Source: Serripes groenlandicus (taxonomy: Eukaryota > Mollusca > Bivalvia > Cardiida > Cardiidae). From it: a stretch of 64,000 nucleotides of DNA. Positions within the stretch are counted from its first letter, which is position 1; each line of letters begins with the position of its first letter. Below the pieces are notes generated by a model. It did not search any database. It was not told the DNA's origin and saw only the letters and a list, made by a program, of their open reading frames with translations. Position numbers and translations under genes: made by a program. Shown piece by piece: positions 13,101 through 28,100 of this stretch. The DNA is taken from assembly GCA_031761405.1 (NCBI GenBank), contig JASEVX010000003.1:64718927-64782926 (forward strand), written 5' to 3'.

Positions 13101-16100
13101 AGTTGTGTCATTGTGATCGTGACCTTGTTCTGCCATATTTCTTATGCTATCACACCAAAAATTACCAAATTTGGTATATATAGAAGCATCTTGGAAAGAT
13201 GATGATTTACATACCTTTGAATATTCTTGTTTTATATCTTTAAAATTATAATTTCAAGATGAAATGTGTGTATGCACAATGCTATAAAGCATTTGCACAG
13301 GTTGCCGCCTCTTAATTTTTAACCAGGTTTTCCGACGGAAAAATCTGGTTATTAGTTTGGCGAAGTAGGCGGGCGGGCGGGCGTCAACTTTCCTTGTCCG
13401 GACCATAACTTTGCCATGCATAGAGGTATTTTTAGCTCGACTATTCGAAGAATATGAGAGCTTTACTACTCGCCCCGGCGTCGGCGTCCGGTTAAAGTTT
13501 TAGGGCAAGTTGGCATTTTCATTCATAAGTATTTGTGCTAGGGCTTTAATATTTGGAATATAGTTACATCTTATACCTTTCTTCACATTGAATGCTGAAG
13601 ATGCTGAATGAGACCTTATTTTTGGGGTAAAAAACCTGATTTACGGTGGTTAAAGTTTTAGGGCAAGTTGGATTTTTTTTTTTTTCTTTTCTCAATAATT
13701 ACTTATGCTAGGGCTTTTATATTTGGAATATAATTACATCTAATACCTGTCTTCATATTGTATGCTGAAGATTCTGAGTGAGACCTTCTTTTTGGGGTAA
13801 AAGACGTGATTTTGGGTGGTTAAAGTTTTAGGGCAAGTTGGCACTTTCATTTAATTTTTATTTTTTCTCAATAAGTATTTGTGCTACGGCTTTAATACTT
13901 GGAATGTAGTTACATCTTATACCTTTCTTCACATTGAATGCTGAAGATGCTGAATGAGACCTTCTTTTTGGGGTAAAAAACCTGATTTTCGGTGGTTAAA
14001 GTTTTAGGGCAAGTTGGCCTTTTCATTTAATTTTTTAATTTTTCTCAATAAGTATTTGTGCTACGGCTTTAATATTTGGAATGTAGTTACATCTTATACC
14101 TTTCTTCACATTGAATGCTGAAGATGCTGAATGAGACCTTTTTTGGGGGGTAAAAAACCTGATTTACGGTGGTTAAAGTTTAAGGGCAAGTTGGAATTTT
14201 TTTTTTTCTTTTTTTTTCTCAATAATTACTTATGCTAGGGCTTTTATATTTGGAATATAATTACATTTAATACCTGTCTTCATATTGTATGCTGAAGATT
14301 CTGAGTGTGACCTTCTTTTTGGGGTAAAAGACGTGATTTTGGGTGGTTAAAGTTTTAGGGCAAGTTGGCCTTTTCATTTAATTTTTTAATTTTTCTCAAT
14401 AAGTATTTGTGCTACGGCTTTAATATTTGGAATGTAGTTACATCTTATACCTTTCTTCACATTGAATGCTGAAGATGCTGAATGAGACCTTTTTTGGGGG
14501 GTAAAAAACCTGATTTACGGTGGTTAAAGTTTAAGGGCAAGTTGGAAATTTTTTTTTTCTTTTTTTTTCTCAATAATTACTTATGCTAGGGCTTTTATAT
14601 TTGGAATATAATTACATTTAATACCTGTCTTCATATTGTATGCTGAAGATTCTGAGTGTGACCTTCTTTTTGGGGTAAAAGACGTGATTTTGGGTGGTTA
14701 AAGTTTTAGGGCAAGTTGGCCTTTTCATTTAATTTTTTAATTTTTCTCAATAAGTATTTGTGCTACGGCTTTAATATTTGGAATGTAGTTACATCTTATA
14801 CCTTTCTTCACATTGAATGCTGAAGATGCTGAGTGTGACCTTTTTGGGGTAAAAAAGATGATTTTGGGTGGTTATAGTTTTAGGGCAAGTTAGCATTTTC
14901 ATTTAATTTTTTAATTTTTCTCAATAAGTACTTGTGTTAGGGCTTTCATATTTGGAATATAATTACATATAATACCTTTCTTCACATTGTATGTTGAAGA
15001 TGCGGAGTGTGACTTTTTGGGAATAAATAACATGATTTTTGTTTGATTTTAAGAATTTTAGATAAATTCATAATTTTTGGTTACATTCCTTTCTAATTGT
15101 GATCATTCATTTATCAAATATAATTCTTCAACATATCAAACGGGTTTTGCATGATGTCAAACATTTGGTAAACCTTTTTTTAAGGTTTTGCTATTTTTGG
15201 ACTCGGTCAGTTTTAACATTTGCGTTTAGCTCAACGTTAAAGTTTCATAATTCAAATCACTTCATACTTCACACATTTGTTAAGGACCATCGTACAATTA
15301 GGTTAGATAACTCCATTGTATCCTAAATATGGAGTAATGGCCCTTGAATTACTTAGAAAATTTTGCCACAATGTTTTCTAGTTTTTGTCATAGGTTATCC
15401 ATTCAATTATGGAGATTTTCTACGTTTTGACAAAATATGTTCAAAGTCGTCTGCTGCAGAATTGCCATATGAGGGAAAGGGTTAATAGTACTTAAGTGCA
15501 ATATAATGAAGTAGTGCTTTATGTGAATAAGCGGCATATAGTCGAGCGCGCTGTCCTCCGACAGCTCTTGTCAAATAACTTGGCACAAACATGCACCATA
15601 TCAAGACGATGTGCCAAATGCAAAAAAAAATCCGTAGATTCAAGGTCAAGGTCACAGTGATAAGAAATAGACTTTAATTGAACTTTTCTTGTCCGGACCA
15701 TAACTTTGTCATGCATAGAGATATTTTCAAATAACTTGGCACAAACATGCACCATATCAAGACGATGTGCCAAATGCAAAAAAAAATCTGTAGGGTCAAG
15801 GTCACAGTGATAAGAAAAAGACTTTAATTGAACTTTTCTTGTCCGGATCATAACTTTGTCATGCATAGAGATATTTTCAAATAACTTCGCACAAACATGC
15901 ACCATATCAAGACGATGTGCCAAATGCAAAAAAAAATTCTGTAGATTCAAGGTCAAGGTCACAGTGATAAGAAATAGACTTTAATTGATATTTTCTTGTC
16001 CAGACCATAACTTTGTCATGCATAGAGATATTTTCAAATAACTTGGCACAAACATGCACCATATCAAGACGATGTGCCGAATGCAAAAAGAAATTCTGTA

Positions 16101-19100
16101 GATTCAAGGTCAAGGTCACAGTGATAAGAAATAGACTTTAATTGAACTTTTCTTGTCCGGACCATAACTTTGTCATGCATAGAGATATTTTCAAATAACT
16201 TGGCACAAACATGCACCATATCAAGACGATGTGCCAAATGCAAAAATCTGTAGATTCAAGGTCAAGGTCACAGTGATAAGAAATAGACTTTAATTGAACT
16301 TTTCTTGTCCGGACCATAACTTTGTCATGCAGAGATATTTTCAAATAACTTGGCACAAACATGCACCATATCAAGACGATGTGCCAAATGCAAAAAAAAA
16401 TTCTGTAGATTCAAGGTCAAGGTCACAGTGATAAGAAATAGACTTTAATTGAACTTTTCTTGTCCGGACCATAACTGTGTCATGCATAGAGATATTTTTA
16501 AATAAGGCACAAATATGAACTATATCAATATGATGTGTCACATGCAAAACTTTTGTCTGTAGCTTCAAGGTCAAGGTCACAGTGACAACAAATAGAGATA
16601 TGCACAATTTTCATGTTTAGCTTCCAGGTCAAGGTCACAGTGACAGAAAATATACTTTACTTGAACATTACTTTACCATGCATATAGATATTTTTAAATA
16701 ACTTCGCGCAAATATGCTCCATATTAAATAACTTGGCAATTTAAAAGAATATAGCATAGATATGAGTAAGTTTCATAACCTCGGGCCCTGGATCTAGTTT
16801 GTTTGCAAAGGCATAAACACGTTACTATCAAGTAAAGGGTTAAGGCAGATCACTGATTATCAACCTGGCATTAGGGATCCTAAAATGTGGCTGCTTACAA
16901 CAAAAGGTTGCTTATATCTTTTATCTATTATATGTTCTTAATAAATGAGGCCATCAACACACGATTGACTGTATTGAACTGATATTTGTTAGATAAAATT
17001 GTGATATATTTAATTGACAAAGTAATTATGATTATTCATCAATAGAAATATTCCCTGTTACTTGAATTACTAGCTTTGATTAACTATTAACAGAAAGATT
17101 TGACAGATCTGTTAATTCTTAATCAAACACCTTCCATTATAGAAAACCTGGTTTCATGGAATTTCCATGTCTTGTTAAGATTTGTTTGATTGAGACCCCT
17201 GAGAACATATTTTTTTTTTTTTTTTTCCCACAGAGTGACCTAAGCAACCAATCAGGATTATATATTGCTGTAGAAAACAATCACTTAGATGTCATCCGGC
17301 TGCTCATTGAGGTAAAAATGCTAGCTTTTAATCTCAACTGAGCACAAAGAAATTTATTGTGATCACCTTGTGTCAGTCGTCATGTGTATCGCATTGTCAA
17401 TAATTTCTTCACTGGAATGATCCTCTTTAAAAACTGTTGAAAGAATAAACCCTTTCCCACATGCAACAAATCTGCAACAGACGACTCTGAAAATATCTCG
17501 ACAATAATTTGGAAAATCTCCTTAAATGAAGACATACTTATTGAATAGAGTTGAAAACATTGTATCAAAAGGAGAATTTTTTTGAGCAATTTCTTCTTTT
17601 GTCAAAAAGTTTTCATGCGTCGTCTGCTGCAGAGGCATTGGAAAGCATCTACATGAGGGAAAGGATTAAATTCTATTAATAACTTTAGTTGTTGCAGCAA
17701 AAGAAAGAGGAGGCTTGACAATCGAAATTCTTCTCTTTTACTGATGGCCTGATTTTGGGATAATTTCGCAGACCCACAACAAAAACTGTTATTGATTGGT
17801 TTGACAAACATAATCACCAGGGCGGTCAATTCACTGAACTTAAAAAAATTCCTGTTCTGAAAGTTCTTGTCTGCTTAAAAGATAAGAGGCTTATATTTTT
17901 ATCCTCAGAGAGGAGCAGATCTAAGAAAGCGCGATATGGAGAGTGGCAACACAATATTACATGTGGTGTGCAGGACAGGGCACATGGAGATAGCCCAGTA
18001 TCTTCTTCAATTCTGTAGAACTTACAGCGAGGAAAGGGCTCAGAGAACCAAAGTCGATATTAATGCAGTGAACAATGATAGAAAAACTGCTCTTCAGATT
18101 GCTGCAGAAAAAGGTAAAAAAATTTGTTTGTCAAGTTGGAAATTGAATATCCCCCTTTTCCACAAAAATGCTTTTCCTACTCTGTCAGATAAAGGCAAAT
18201 TTAGCCTGGTTAATTTCTGTATCACCTGCATTGCAAGGACAACATAGGGATCACTTCTCTGTCATCTGTCTCTGATGATTCCACTTACTGACATATTGGC
18301 AGGTAACACACGACTGTGTTCCTCAAACACTCCTGTTATTGAGATGTCTGCCTTGGCTGGGAGACACATAGGGATCTTTGTATGTCACACTTTCACTTAC
18401 TGACATATTGGCAGGTAACACATGTGTTTCTCAAACACTCCTGTTATTGAGATGTCTGCCTTGGCTAGGAGACACATAGGGATCTTTGTATGTCACACTT
18501 TCACTTACTGACATATTGGCAGGTAACACATGTGTTTCTCAAACACTCCTGTTATTGAGATGTCTGCCTTGGCTAGGAGACACATAGGGATCTTTGTATG
18601 TCACACTTTCACTTACTGACATATTGGCAGGTAACACATGTGTTTCTCAAACACTCCTGTTATTGAGATGTCTGCCTTGGCTAGGAGACACATAGGGATC
18701 TTTGTATGTCACACTTTCACTTACTGACATATTGGCAGGTAACACATGCGTTTCTCAAACACTCCTGTTATTGAGATGTCTGCCTTGGCTAGGAGACACA
18801 TAGGGATCTTTGTATGTCACACTTTCACTTACTGACATATTGGCAGGTAACACATGTGTTTCTCAAACACTCAGGTTATTGAGATGTCTGCCTTGGCTAG
18901 GAGACACATAGGGATCTTTGTATGTCACACTTTCACTTACTTAATATTGGCAGGTAACACATGTGTTTCTCAAACACTCAGGTTATTGAGATGTCTGCCT
19001 TGGCTAGGAGACACATAGGGATCTTTGTATGTCACACTTTCACTTACTGACATATTGGCAGGTAACACATGTGTTTCTCAAACACTCAGGTTATTGAGAT

Positions 19101-22100
19101 GTCTGCCTTGGCTAGGAGACACATAGGGATCTTTGTATGTCACACTTTCACTTACTGACATATTGGCAGGCAACAAAAGGGGAAATTATTCATAATGACC
19201 GTAAGATTTTTACCTGGGCACGTTGTGATCACTCATTGTCCGTCATTTGTTCAAATATTCTTCTCTGAAACTACTGGTCTGATTTCAAAGTAATTTCCCA
19301 GGAAGGTTGCCTAGTTGGACCTCATCAAAAAAAACTAAGAATTTAATTCCAACTTAAACTTTGGTTGCTGCGGCATCAGAAAAGGGGAAAAATGCCAAGT
19401 CTTTAAAAATCTTCTTGTCCAAAAATACAGGCCCGATTTAAATAAAAAAATTATTTTGCACAAATGTTCCTTGGATGACCCTTCATCAAGATTATTCAAA
19501 CTATTCTGATCCGTTGGAAAAACATGGCCGCCAGGGGCTGTAGCTTTTTTTTCCTTATTTGTGTATAGTGAAAACCTAAAAAATCTTTTTTCCAATAGTA
19601 CAGGCCTGATTTGAAAATAATTTCGCACAAATGTTCCTTTGGTGACCCTTTAACAAGTGTGTTCAAGTTCTATCTATCCTTTGAAAACATGGCTGCCAGG
19701 GGCTTGGCCCGATTTGAAAATTATTTTGCACAAATGTGCCTTGGGTGACCCTCTACCAAGATTATTCAAATTATTCCGTCCACTTAAAACCATAGCCGCC
19801 AAGAACATTGAAAACTGAGATTTCTGTTAAATCAGGTGAGTGATATAGGACCATTATGGTCCTCTTGTTTCCAAATGTTTTAAAAGCTTTTCATAAATGA
19901 TTCTTTCGTTCATAGAGGTTTTTCCATATTTATACCCCCAGATACATCGTATATGGGGGCTCTATAGGAGTCACGCTTGTCGGTCGGTCCGTTTGTCGGT
20001 CCGTTGGTCTGTGGACATTTGTTGTGAACACTATTTCTCAGCAACCCTTGGTCAGAATTCAATATAACTTCACAAGAATGATTGATACCAAGCCTAGTTG
20101 TGCATATTGTGGGCGTGTTGCACTGGAATTATTTTTAAATGATTTATGGCCCCTTGAATTTCTCATACATATTACATATATGTCCATATTTTGTGAACAC
20201 TATTTCTCAGCAACCCTTGATCAGAATTTAATATAACTTCACAAGAATGATTGATACCAAGCTTAGTTGTGCATATTGTCTGTGTGTTGCACTGGAATTA
20301 TTTCTAAATGAGTTATGGCCCCTTGAATTTCTCATACATATGTATATTGTCAGGCACCAGCTGGGGGTATTCATCACCTTCAGTGATATTTCTAGTTTTG
20401 TCCAGATATTATTCATCTGCTAGCAATTGGCTATAAGTAACGAAACCAGTTTGTTTCAGGGTTCGTCAAACTGATAACACTATTGATCACAAAGGGAGCA
20501 ACAACAGCCCTTTTAAACAGTCAGGGTTCCTTGTTTACCTGTCCCGAGTTTGAGGGAGCACGAGTGGCGATAGAGAAGCACAGACTTGAACATACAGCCC
20601 AGGTCATGGCACTCATACACGACAAGTCGAAACGCTCTATGGAGAAACTGAAGCAAATATGGGTGGTATGTTACCCTTTCTCTCATACAGACCCATTTTG
20701 ACGACTGTGCAGCAGCCAGAAAAGAGAAATTGCAGAATATTGTAGAATATGTTATAGAAAATATGAAAAGAATAAAGTTGAGGTTTTTTACTCTTTCCAT
20801 AATACAATAAATCTGCAGCAACAACTTAGAAATCATCGAGGCAAACATTTAATAATTTTTTTTAATGAAAGTATTATTATTGTTGAATGAGCAATATCTC
20901 TTTTTATCACAATTCAATTTTTTTTTATTGTTTTAGGTACTCTTTAGCATTAATATGCTCTTAAATATTTCCATCAACATTTCCCATTCTATAAAAGCTA
21001 AAACAATTTGCTCCGTTCTGCTAAAAAATAAAAAAGATATTGCTATAGTTTCACAAACTGTTTCCTTTTCAGCCACGATTTGATCACAACCTAAGGGATA
21101 AGAATGGTGACACTCCGTTAATGGTTGCCTGTAAATGTGGTAGAATAGATCTGGTGAAATACCTGTTGCCGTCTGCTGTTTATGCAAATCATATTATGAG
21201 TGATGATGAGTAAGTTAACATAAATCCTTTCCCACATACAACAAATCTACAGCAGACGACTTTAAACACATCTGGACAATAAGGTGAAAAATCTCCATAA
21301 TTGAGAGTTGAAAAAACATTGTGACTAAAGGTGAAATTGCTCATCATGAGCAATTTCGCCTTTTGTCGCAATGTTTTCAAAAGTTGTCTGCTGCAGATGC
21401 GTCAAAATGCGTCTGTTAGTGCAAAAACCCTTTCCCACATACAAATCCACTCAAATGAAAATAACTGACAAAGGTGCATTAGCATCCGTTCCCTTCAATA
21501 TCAGTGTACAGGTACGGGCATCAGTATAAATAGTCCTGGATTTTTGAAATTAGAATATTAACCCATATACTGGGACTAACTCTTTCCTACATGTAAACAC
21601 TTTCTGAGCCTCTACAACAGACAACTTTTGAAAACATTGTGGTAAAACATTGTGGTAAGAGGAGTAACTCCATGACAGGATATTTTCTGTTTGAAGGAAA
21701 TACATCTATCTTGAAAATTGAATCTACAAATTTGTAACATTGTTCTAATTCTCCCTAAATATTTTCAATAGTCATCTGCTGCAAACAAATATTAATGGTA
21801 CCTTCTATGTTTTTAAAACGGATATTTTTGTACCCTTTCCATCATACAACAAATTTGCAGGAGTCTTTTTGAAAATATTTGGTCAAAAATAAGGAAAGTT
21901 TCTACAACTTAAAGACCAATTATTTAATAGAAATATTGTGGCAAAAGGAGAAATTGCTCATTATGAGCAGTATCTCCTTTTTCCCTCATGTTTTTAAATG
22001 TTGTCTGCTGTAGAGGCCTCAGAAAACATCTGTATGTGGGAAAGGGTAAGTGATTACCATCATGCGTGTTCAGCTATCAGTAATGGTTTGATGTAGCAGA

Positions 22101-25100
22101 AGTGTAATGTCAAGTAGCACCCAAGCTGTAATACGGGAGATAACTACCTGACAGTTCGTTTTACCACCCAACTCAAGTAGATTAAATCTTATTTCATACC
22201 TCCTCTTAACCCTTTCCCACATAGAACAAATCTGCAGCAGTAACTTCTAGGCAAAAAGAAAATCCCTATGAATGAAAATATAATTGTTGAATGAGTTGAA
22301 AACATTGTGGTAAAAGAAGAAATTTATCATTGTCAGAAATCTTTCCTTTTTGTGTCACCCTGCGTAGCATGGTAAGGCACTTAGGGATTACTTTTTTTTT
22401 TGTCCGTCACACTTTTTCGTCACACTTTCAATGAGCAGGTGCAGGTGATACACGTGATCCGCAGAGCACTCCATTCTAGTTTCTACATAGCTTTTGCGTC
22501 AAGAGGTAGCTTACATGTGGGAAAGGGTTGATATATTGCATTTCCCATATGTCCACCCTCTGTGTTTGTTATTTCGAAATTTGATATGTTGAAAACAAGT
22601 TCACTTCAGTGTTGCGATATCCTTGCTAGTTACAAATCGGCCAATCAGCATTGAGTAGCTGTCAGTCACTCTGTGGTTAACTCTTTCCTTCATATAAACG
22701 CTTTATGATGCCTCTGCAGCAGACGGCTTTTTGAAAAAATAGTGACAAAATATTTCCCACTTTTAGTCATAGGTTATCCATTTAATTATAGAGATTTTCT
22801 ATTTTTTGACAAAATATGTTCAAAGTCGTCGGCTGCAGAATTGTCGTATGAGGGAAAGGGTTGCTTGGATTGCATGACAATGAAATCCCAATGGTGACAT
22901 GGCAGATCGATATGACTGTTGATCCACCAGTTAGTTAAATAAAGGCATCATGTCTGCTTTGTGCCTGGCATAAAGGATAGGATTAAGAAGTATAATATGA
23001 GCCGCCCGCGAGAAAACCAACATTATGGTCTCTGCGTAATGTATCGACCCAGATCAGCCTGCGCAGTCCACGCACACTGTTTTTAGGGCCGACACATTCC
23101 GTCTCAGTGGGATAAAGGTATGTATAGAGTAATGATTTTGAAAACAGAAAATCCACAGGAGGCGAAAAAAGTCTATCCGGGTAAGCCTGCACGGCATGCT
23201 TATTCTGATCCGGGTTGATACTTTACACAGAGTCCACAATGTTGGTTTTCATGCAGGAGGGCTCATATGTTCAGGACAAAGATATAAAATCAGCTATTTC
23301 TATAGGGTTATCACAACAAGAGACACTATATAAGTAACAGGTATCTGCCACTCATTATCTCTGTTATTACCCAATCAAATCCTATAATGTGAGTAGTACT
23401 GAGTACTTAAATTAGATGCCTTAGTCTCAAAATAAGGTTAACCCTTTCCCTCATATAGACGCTTTCTGACGCCTCTGCAGCAGACGGCTATTTGAAAACA
23501 TAGTGACAAAAGAAGAAATTGCACAAAACGTGCAATTTCTCCTTTTGTCACAATGTTTTCCACGTTTAGTCATAGGTTATCCATTCAATTATGGAGATTT
23601 TCTATGTTTTGACAAAATATGTTCAAAGTCGTCTGCTGCAGAATTGTCGTATAAGGGAAAGGGTTAAACAATCTAATAAGATGTTTAGAAAATGAATTAT
23701 GCCCCTAAGCTCTATAAACAAACATTTTACTTCTAGTATTTTAATCATGTGATAATGACATAGTTATTACGCAGATTTTTCTTTTCTTTTCATTTCCTAG
23801 TTGTGACAGTAAATCAGATGACTCAGGTGTACCAGACTTGCCTCCATGGAGATCTAGGGCAGATTCTGTTTTAGGTAACCTTAGTAAGTTTACCCTTTCC
23901 CACATGCAGACACATTAAGATGCATGTGCAGAAGCTGCATTTTGAAAACATTGTGACAAAAGAGAAATTGCCCATGATGCGTCTCATGATGTTTGCAACA
24001 ATCTTTACGAAAGTGGTTTGCTGCAGATTGTTCAAATAGTGTCTGCAAGTGTTTATATATATGGTTATATTCTATGTATAACTCTGATTGGCTGCAGATG
24101 TTTCAAATAGTGTCTACAAGTGTAAAATGGTTGATATTGTTATATTGAAAACTTTAAAAATCCTCAAAAAATATCTGGCCAATTTTCAAATAATTTTGCT
24201 GAAATGTTGCTTTGGTGACCCTCTTCAAGATTTCTTCTAGGCATATCGGGTGGTAAAAAAAAAGCTATTGTTGTGGTAGCCTGGTAGGTATCCCAATCAC
24301 ATTGCATAATTCAGATGAGCGATCCAGGTCCATCATGGCCCTCTTGTTTGTTTTATTAGCTCACCTGTCAAGTAGTGACATGGTGAGCTTTTGTGATCGC
24401 CCTTTGTCCGTCGTCTGTCGTCCGTCGTCTGTCGTCCGTCCACAATTTCTTGTGAACACGATACAGTTTTCATTTATTATCTGATGTTTACCAAATTTAT
24501 TCAGTAGCTAGATATCCATGAGAGCTCGGTTCCTTTCGAAAACCAGCCAGATCCGTTCATGCATGATGGGACTATGGCCCTTTAAAATTGGCAAAATTGC
24601 TATAATTGACCTTGTGAACAAGTTAAAGTCATCATTTATTATCCCATGTTTACCAAACTTATACAGTAGCTAGATATAAATGAGAGCTCGGTTGCTTTCG
24701 AAAACCAGATCCGTCCATGCATGACCCTTTAAAATTTGCAAAATTGTTATAATTATGTCTCCCCCTGTATACAGGGGAGATATATTGTTTTTGTCCTGGG
24801 CGTCTGTCTGTCTGTCTGTCCGTCTGTCCGAAATCGTGTCCGCTCCATATCTCCAAGACGGCTTGAAGGATTTTCATGAAACTTGGCTCACATGTTCACC
24901 TCATCAAGGCGACGTGCAGAACCCGCGTCTCGACAATATAGGGTCAAGGTCACGCTTGAAGGTCAAAGGTTTGAGGCTTTATTTCGTGTCCGCTCCATAT
25001 CTCCCAGACGGCTTGAAGGATTTTCATGAAACTTGGGTCACATGTTCACCTCATCAAGGCGACGTGCAGAACCCGCATCTCGACAATATAGGGTCAAGGT

Positions 25101-28100
25101 CAAGGTCACACTTGAAGGTCAAAGGTTTGAGGCTTTATTTCGTGTCCGCTCCATATCTCCGAGACGGCTTGAAGGATTTTCATGAAACTTGGGTCACATG
25201 TTCACCTCATCAAGGCGACGTGCAGAACCTGCGTCTCGACAATATAGGGTCAAGGTCAAGGTCACGCTTGAATGTCAAAGGTTTGAGGCTTTATTTCGTG
25301 TCCGCTCCATATCTCCCAGACGGCTTGAAGGATTTTCATGAAACTTGGGTCACATGTTTACCTCATCAAGGCGACGTGCAGAACCCGCGTCTCGACAATA
25401 TAGGGTCAATGTCAAGGTCACGCTTGAAGGTCAAAGGTTTGAGGCTTTATTTCGTGTCCGCTCCATATCTCCCAGACGGCTTGAAGGATTTTCATGAAAC
25501 TTGGGTCACATGTTCACCTCATCAAGGTGACGTGCAGAACTTGCGTCTCGACAATATAGGGTCAATGTCAAGGTCACGCTTGAAGGTCAAAGGTTTGAGG
25601 CTTTATTTTGTGTCCGCTCCATATCTTCCAGACGGCTTGAAGGATTTTAATGAAACTTTGGTCACATGTTCACCTCATCAAGGCGACGTGCAGAACCCAT
25701 GTCTCGACAATATAGGGTCAAGGTCAAGGTCACGCTTGAAGGTCAAAGGTTTGAGGCTTTATTTCGTGTCCGCTCCATATCTCCAAGACGGCTTGAAAGA
25801 TTTTCATGAAACTTGGGTCACATGTTCACCTCATCAAGGCGATGTGTAGAACCCATGTCTCGACTGTCTGTCTGTCTGTCCGTCCGTCTGTCCGTCCCAA
25901 ATCGTGTCCGCTCCATATCTCCAAGACGGCCTGAAGGATTTTCATGAAACTTGGGTCAAATGTTCACCTCATCAAGGCGATGTGCAGAACCCATGTCTCG
26001 ACTGTCTGTCTGTCTGTCCCAAATTTATAGGTTGGAATGTTTTGAGAGATTTTGACAGATATTTGAGGGGAGACATCTGTTTTTTGCAAAAACAATTCTA
26101 GTTGATTTTGTGAACACGATAAAAACTTAATTTATTTGTCACATGTCCCTTACATTGATTTGGTGTGGTGTCCGTGCGTCCGTAAACAATTGCTTGTGAA
26201 TGCGATACAGTCTTCAGTTTTGATTGAATCTCAATCCAACTTATACAGTAGTTAGATATCCATAAGAGCTCGGTTCCTTTCGCAAACCAGCCAGATCCGC
26301 CTATGCAAGACTGGATTATGGCCCTTGAAATTGTCAAAATTGCTATAATAGAGCTTGTGAACACAATAGAGGCTCCATTTACTATGTGATCTTCACTAAA
26401 CTTACACAACATTTAGGTATCCATAAGAGCTTGGTTCCTTTTGCAAACCAGCCAGATCCGGCCATGCAAGACTGGATTATGGCCCTTGAAATTGTCAGAA
26501 TTGCTATAATAGAGCTTGTGAACGCGATAAAGTCTTCAGTTTTGATTGTATCTCAATCAAACTTATATTGTAGTTAGATATCCATGAGAGTTCGGTTCCT
26601 TTCGCAAACCAGCCAGATCCTCCCATGCAAGATTGGATTATGGCCCTTGAAATTGTCAAAATTGCTATAATAGAGCTTGTGAACACAATAGAGGCTCCAT
26701 TTATCATCTGATCTTCACCAAACTTAGATATTACTTAAATATTGATGAGAGCTTGGTTCCTTTCGAAAATCAGCCAGATGTGCCCTTGCATGACTGGATT
26801 ATGGCCCTTGAAACTGTCAAAATTACTATAATACAGCTTGTGAACACAATAGAGCCTCCATTTACTATCCGATCTTCACCAAACTTAGATAGTAGTTAAA
26901 TATTGATGAGAGCTCGGTTCCTTTCGCAAACCAGCCAGATCCACCCATGCAAGACTGGATTATGGCCCTTGAAATTGTCAAAATTGCTCTAATACAGCTT
27001 GTAAACACAAAAGAGCCTCCATTTACTATCCGATCTTCACCATACATACATGCTCTGGATTGAAAATGACCAAAGAACCATACCAGTAGAGCATAGGCCC
27101 TCATGGGCCTCTTGTTTGTCATATGTCCTTTACATTGATTTATAAACATGTGACCATGACCTTAGTGTAATCTTTTACAATCAAATATCATCATTGTCTT
27201 TGGATGACCTTCACCATGATTTTTTTACCTTCTTTCTTATTTTTGTAGACCAATTAAATTAGGACCCTAAAACACTTACTCAGGTGAGCGATATAGGGCC
27301 ATCATGGCCCATTTGTTGTTACTAGGATTTGATCACTATCATAAAACTTGCAACAATGTTCATTTTTATTGTAAAATTTAACTCATTACATGGCAGGTTG
27401 GTTGAAATATCGACTAAAATACAAATTCAACTTTCCAGTATAATAATTATCTTTGAAACTAAACAAGAAACTTGCTAAAGATTTTTTTTTCATTCAGCAA
27501 AATATGCTTTATCAATTCATCCCAAATAAATTTGTAAACAGGTATGGTTAAAATAATATGGGTTGATTTGTCTCATAGTTGAGTTGAGTTGGCTGTAATC
27601 TCTCACATATGTCTCATAGTTGAGTTGAGTTGACTGTAATCTCTCACATATGTCTCATAGTTGAGTTGAGTTGGTTGTAATCTCTCACATATGTCTCATA
27701 GTTGAGTTGAGTTGGTTGTAATCTCTCACATATGTCTCGTAGTTGAGTTTACTTGGTTGTAATATCTCACATATGTCTCATAGTTGAGTTGGTTGTAATC
27801 TCTCACATATGTCTCATAGTTGAGTTGAGTTGGCTGTAATCTCTCACATATGTCTCATAGTTGACATGAGTTGGCTGTAATCTCTGACATATGTCTCATA
27901 GTTGAGTTGAGTTGGTTGTAATCTCTCACATATGTCTCATAGTTGAGTTGAGTTGGTTGTAATCTCTCACATATGTCTCGTAGTTGAGTTTACTTGGTTA
28001 TAATATCTCACATATGTCTCATAGTTGAGTTGAGTTGGCTGTAATCTCTCACATATGTCTCATAGTTGAGTTGAGTTGGTTGTAATCTCTCACATATGTC

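Larger units (their letters stand above)
13319..16797 (+). mobile_element. Host HINE with CCGACGG hairpin, carrying a nested element
   Basis: 5' AACCAGGTTTTCCGACGGAA...ATCTGGTT; GGCGGGCGGGCGGGCG run; cores at 15571, 15727, 15877, 16033, 16190 and 16340 (about 150-157 bp, TCAAATAACTTGGCACAAAC; AAGGTCAAGGTCACAGTG); 3' CTCGGGCCCTGGAT then CTAG. Interrupted by 13431-15570. Confidence -1.

Noticed and set aside
12708..13136. 142-codon - strand frame
   Set aside because: Antisense to ankyrin exon 12723-12828 and a MITE half; composition and motifs are MITE translations.
13140..13318. Possible extra ankyrin exon in the AT-rich stretch after exon 12723
   Set aside because: No acceptor/donor pair with a continuing ankyrin frame; phases of the flanking exons already match.
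15519..16607. - strand frames of 70-147 codons with repeated LDMVHVCAKLFENIS
   Set aside because: Translations of the tandem HINE cores, no independent coding signal.
24755..25849. Long open frame (364 codons) as a protein gene
   Set aside because: It is built from 156-bp cores of a HINE, starts in the element's 5' hairpin and has no domain; stays open because the period is a multiple of three.
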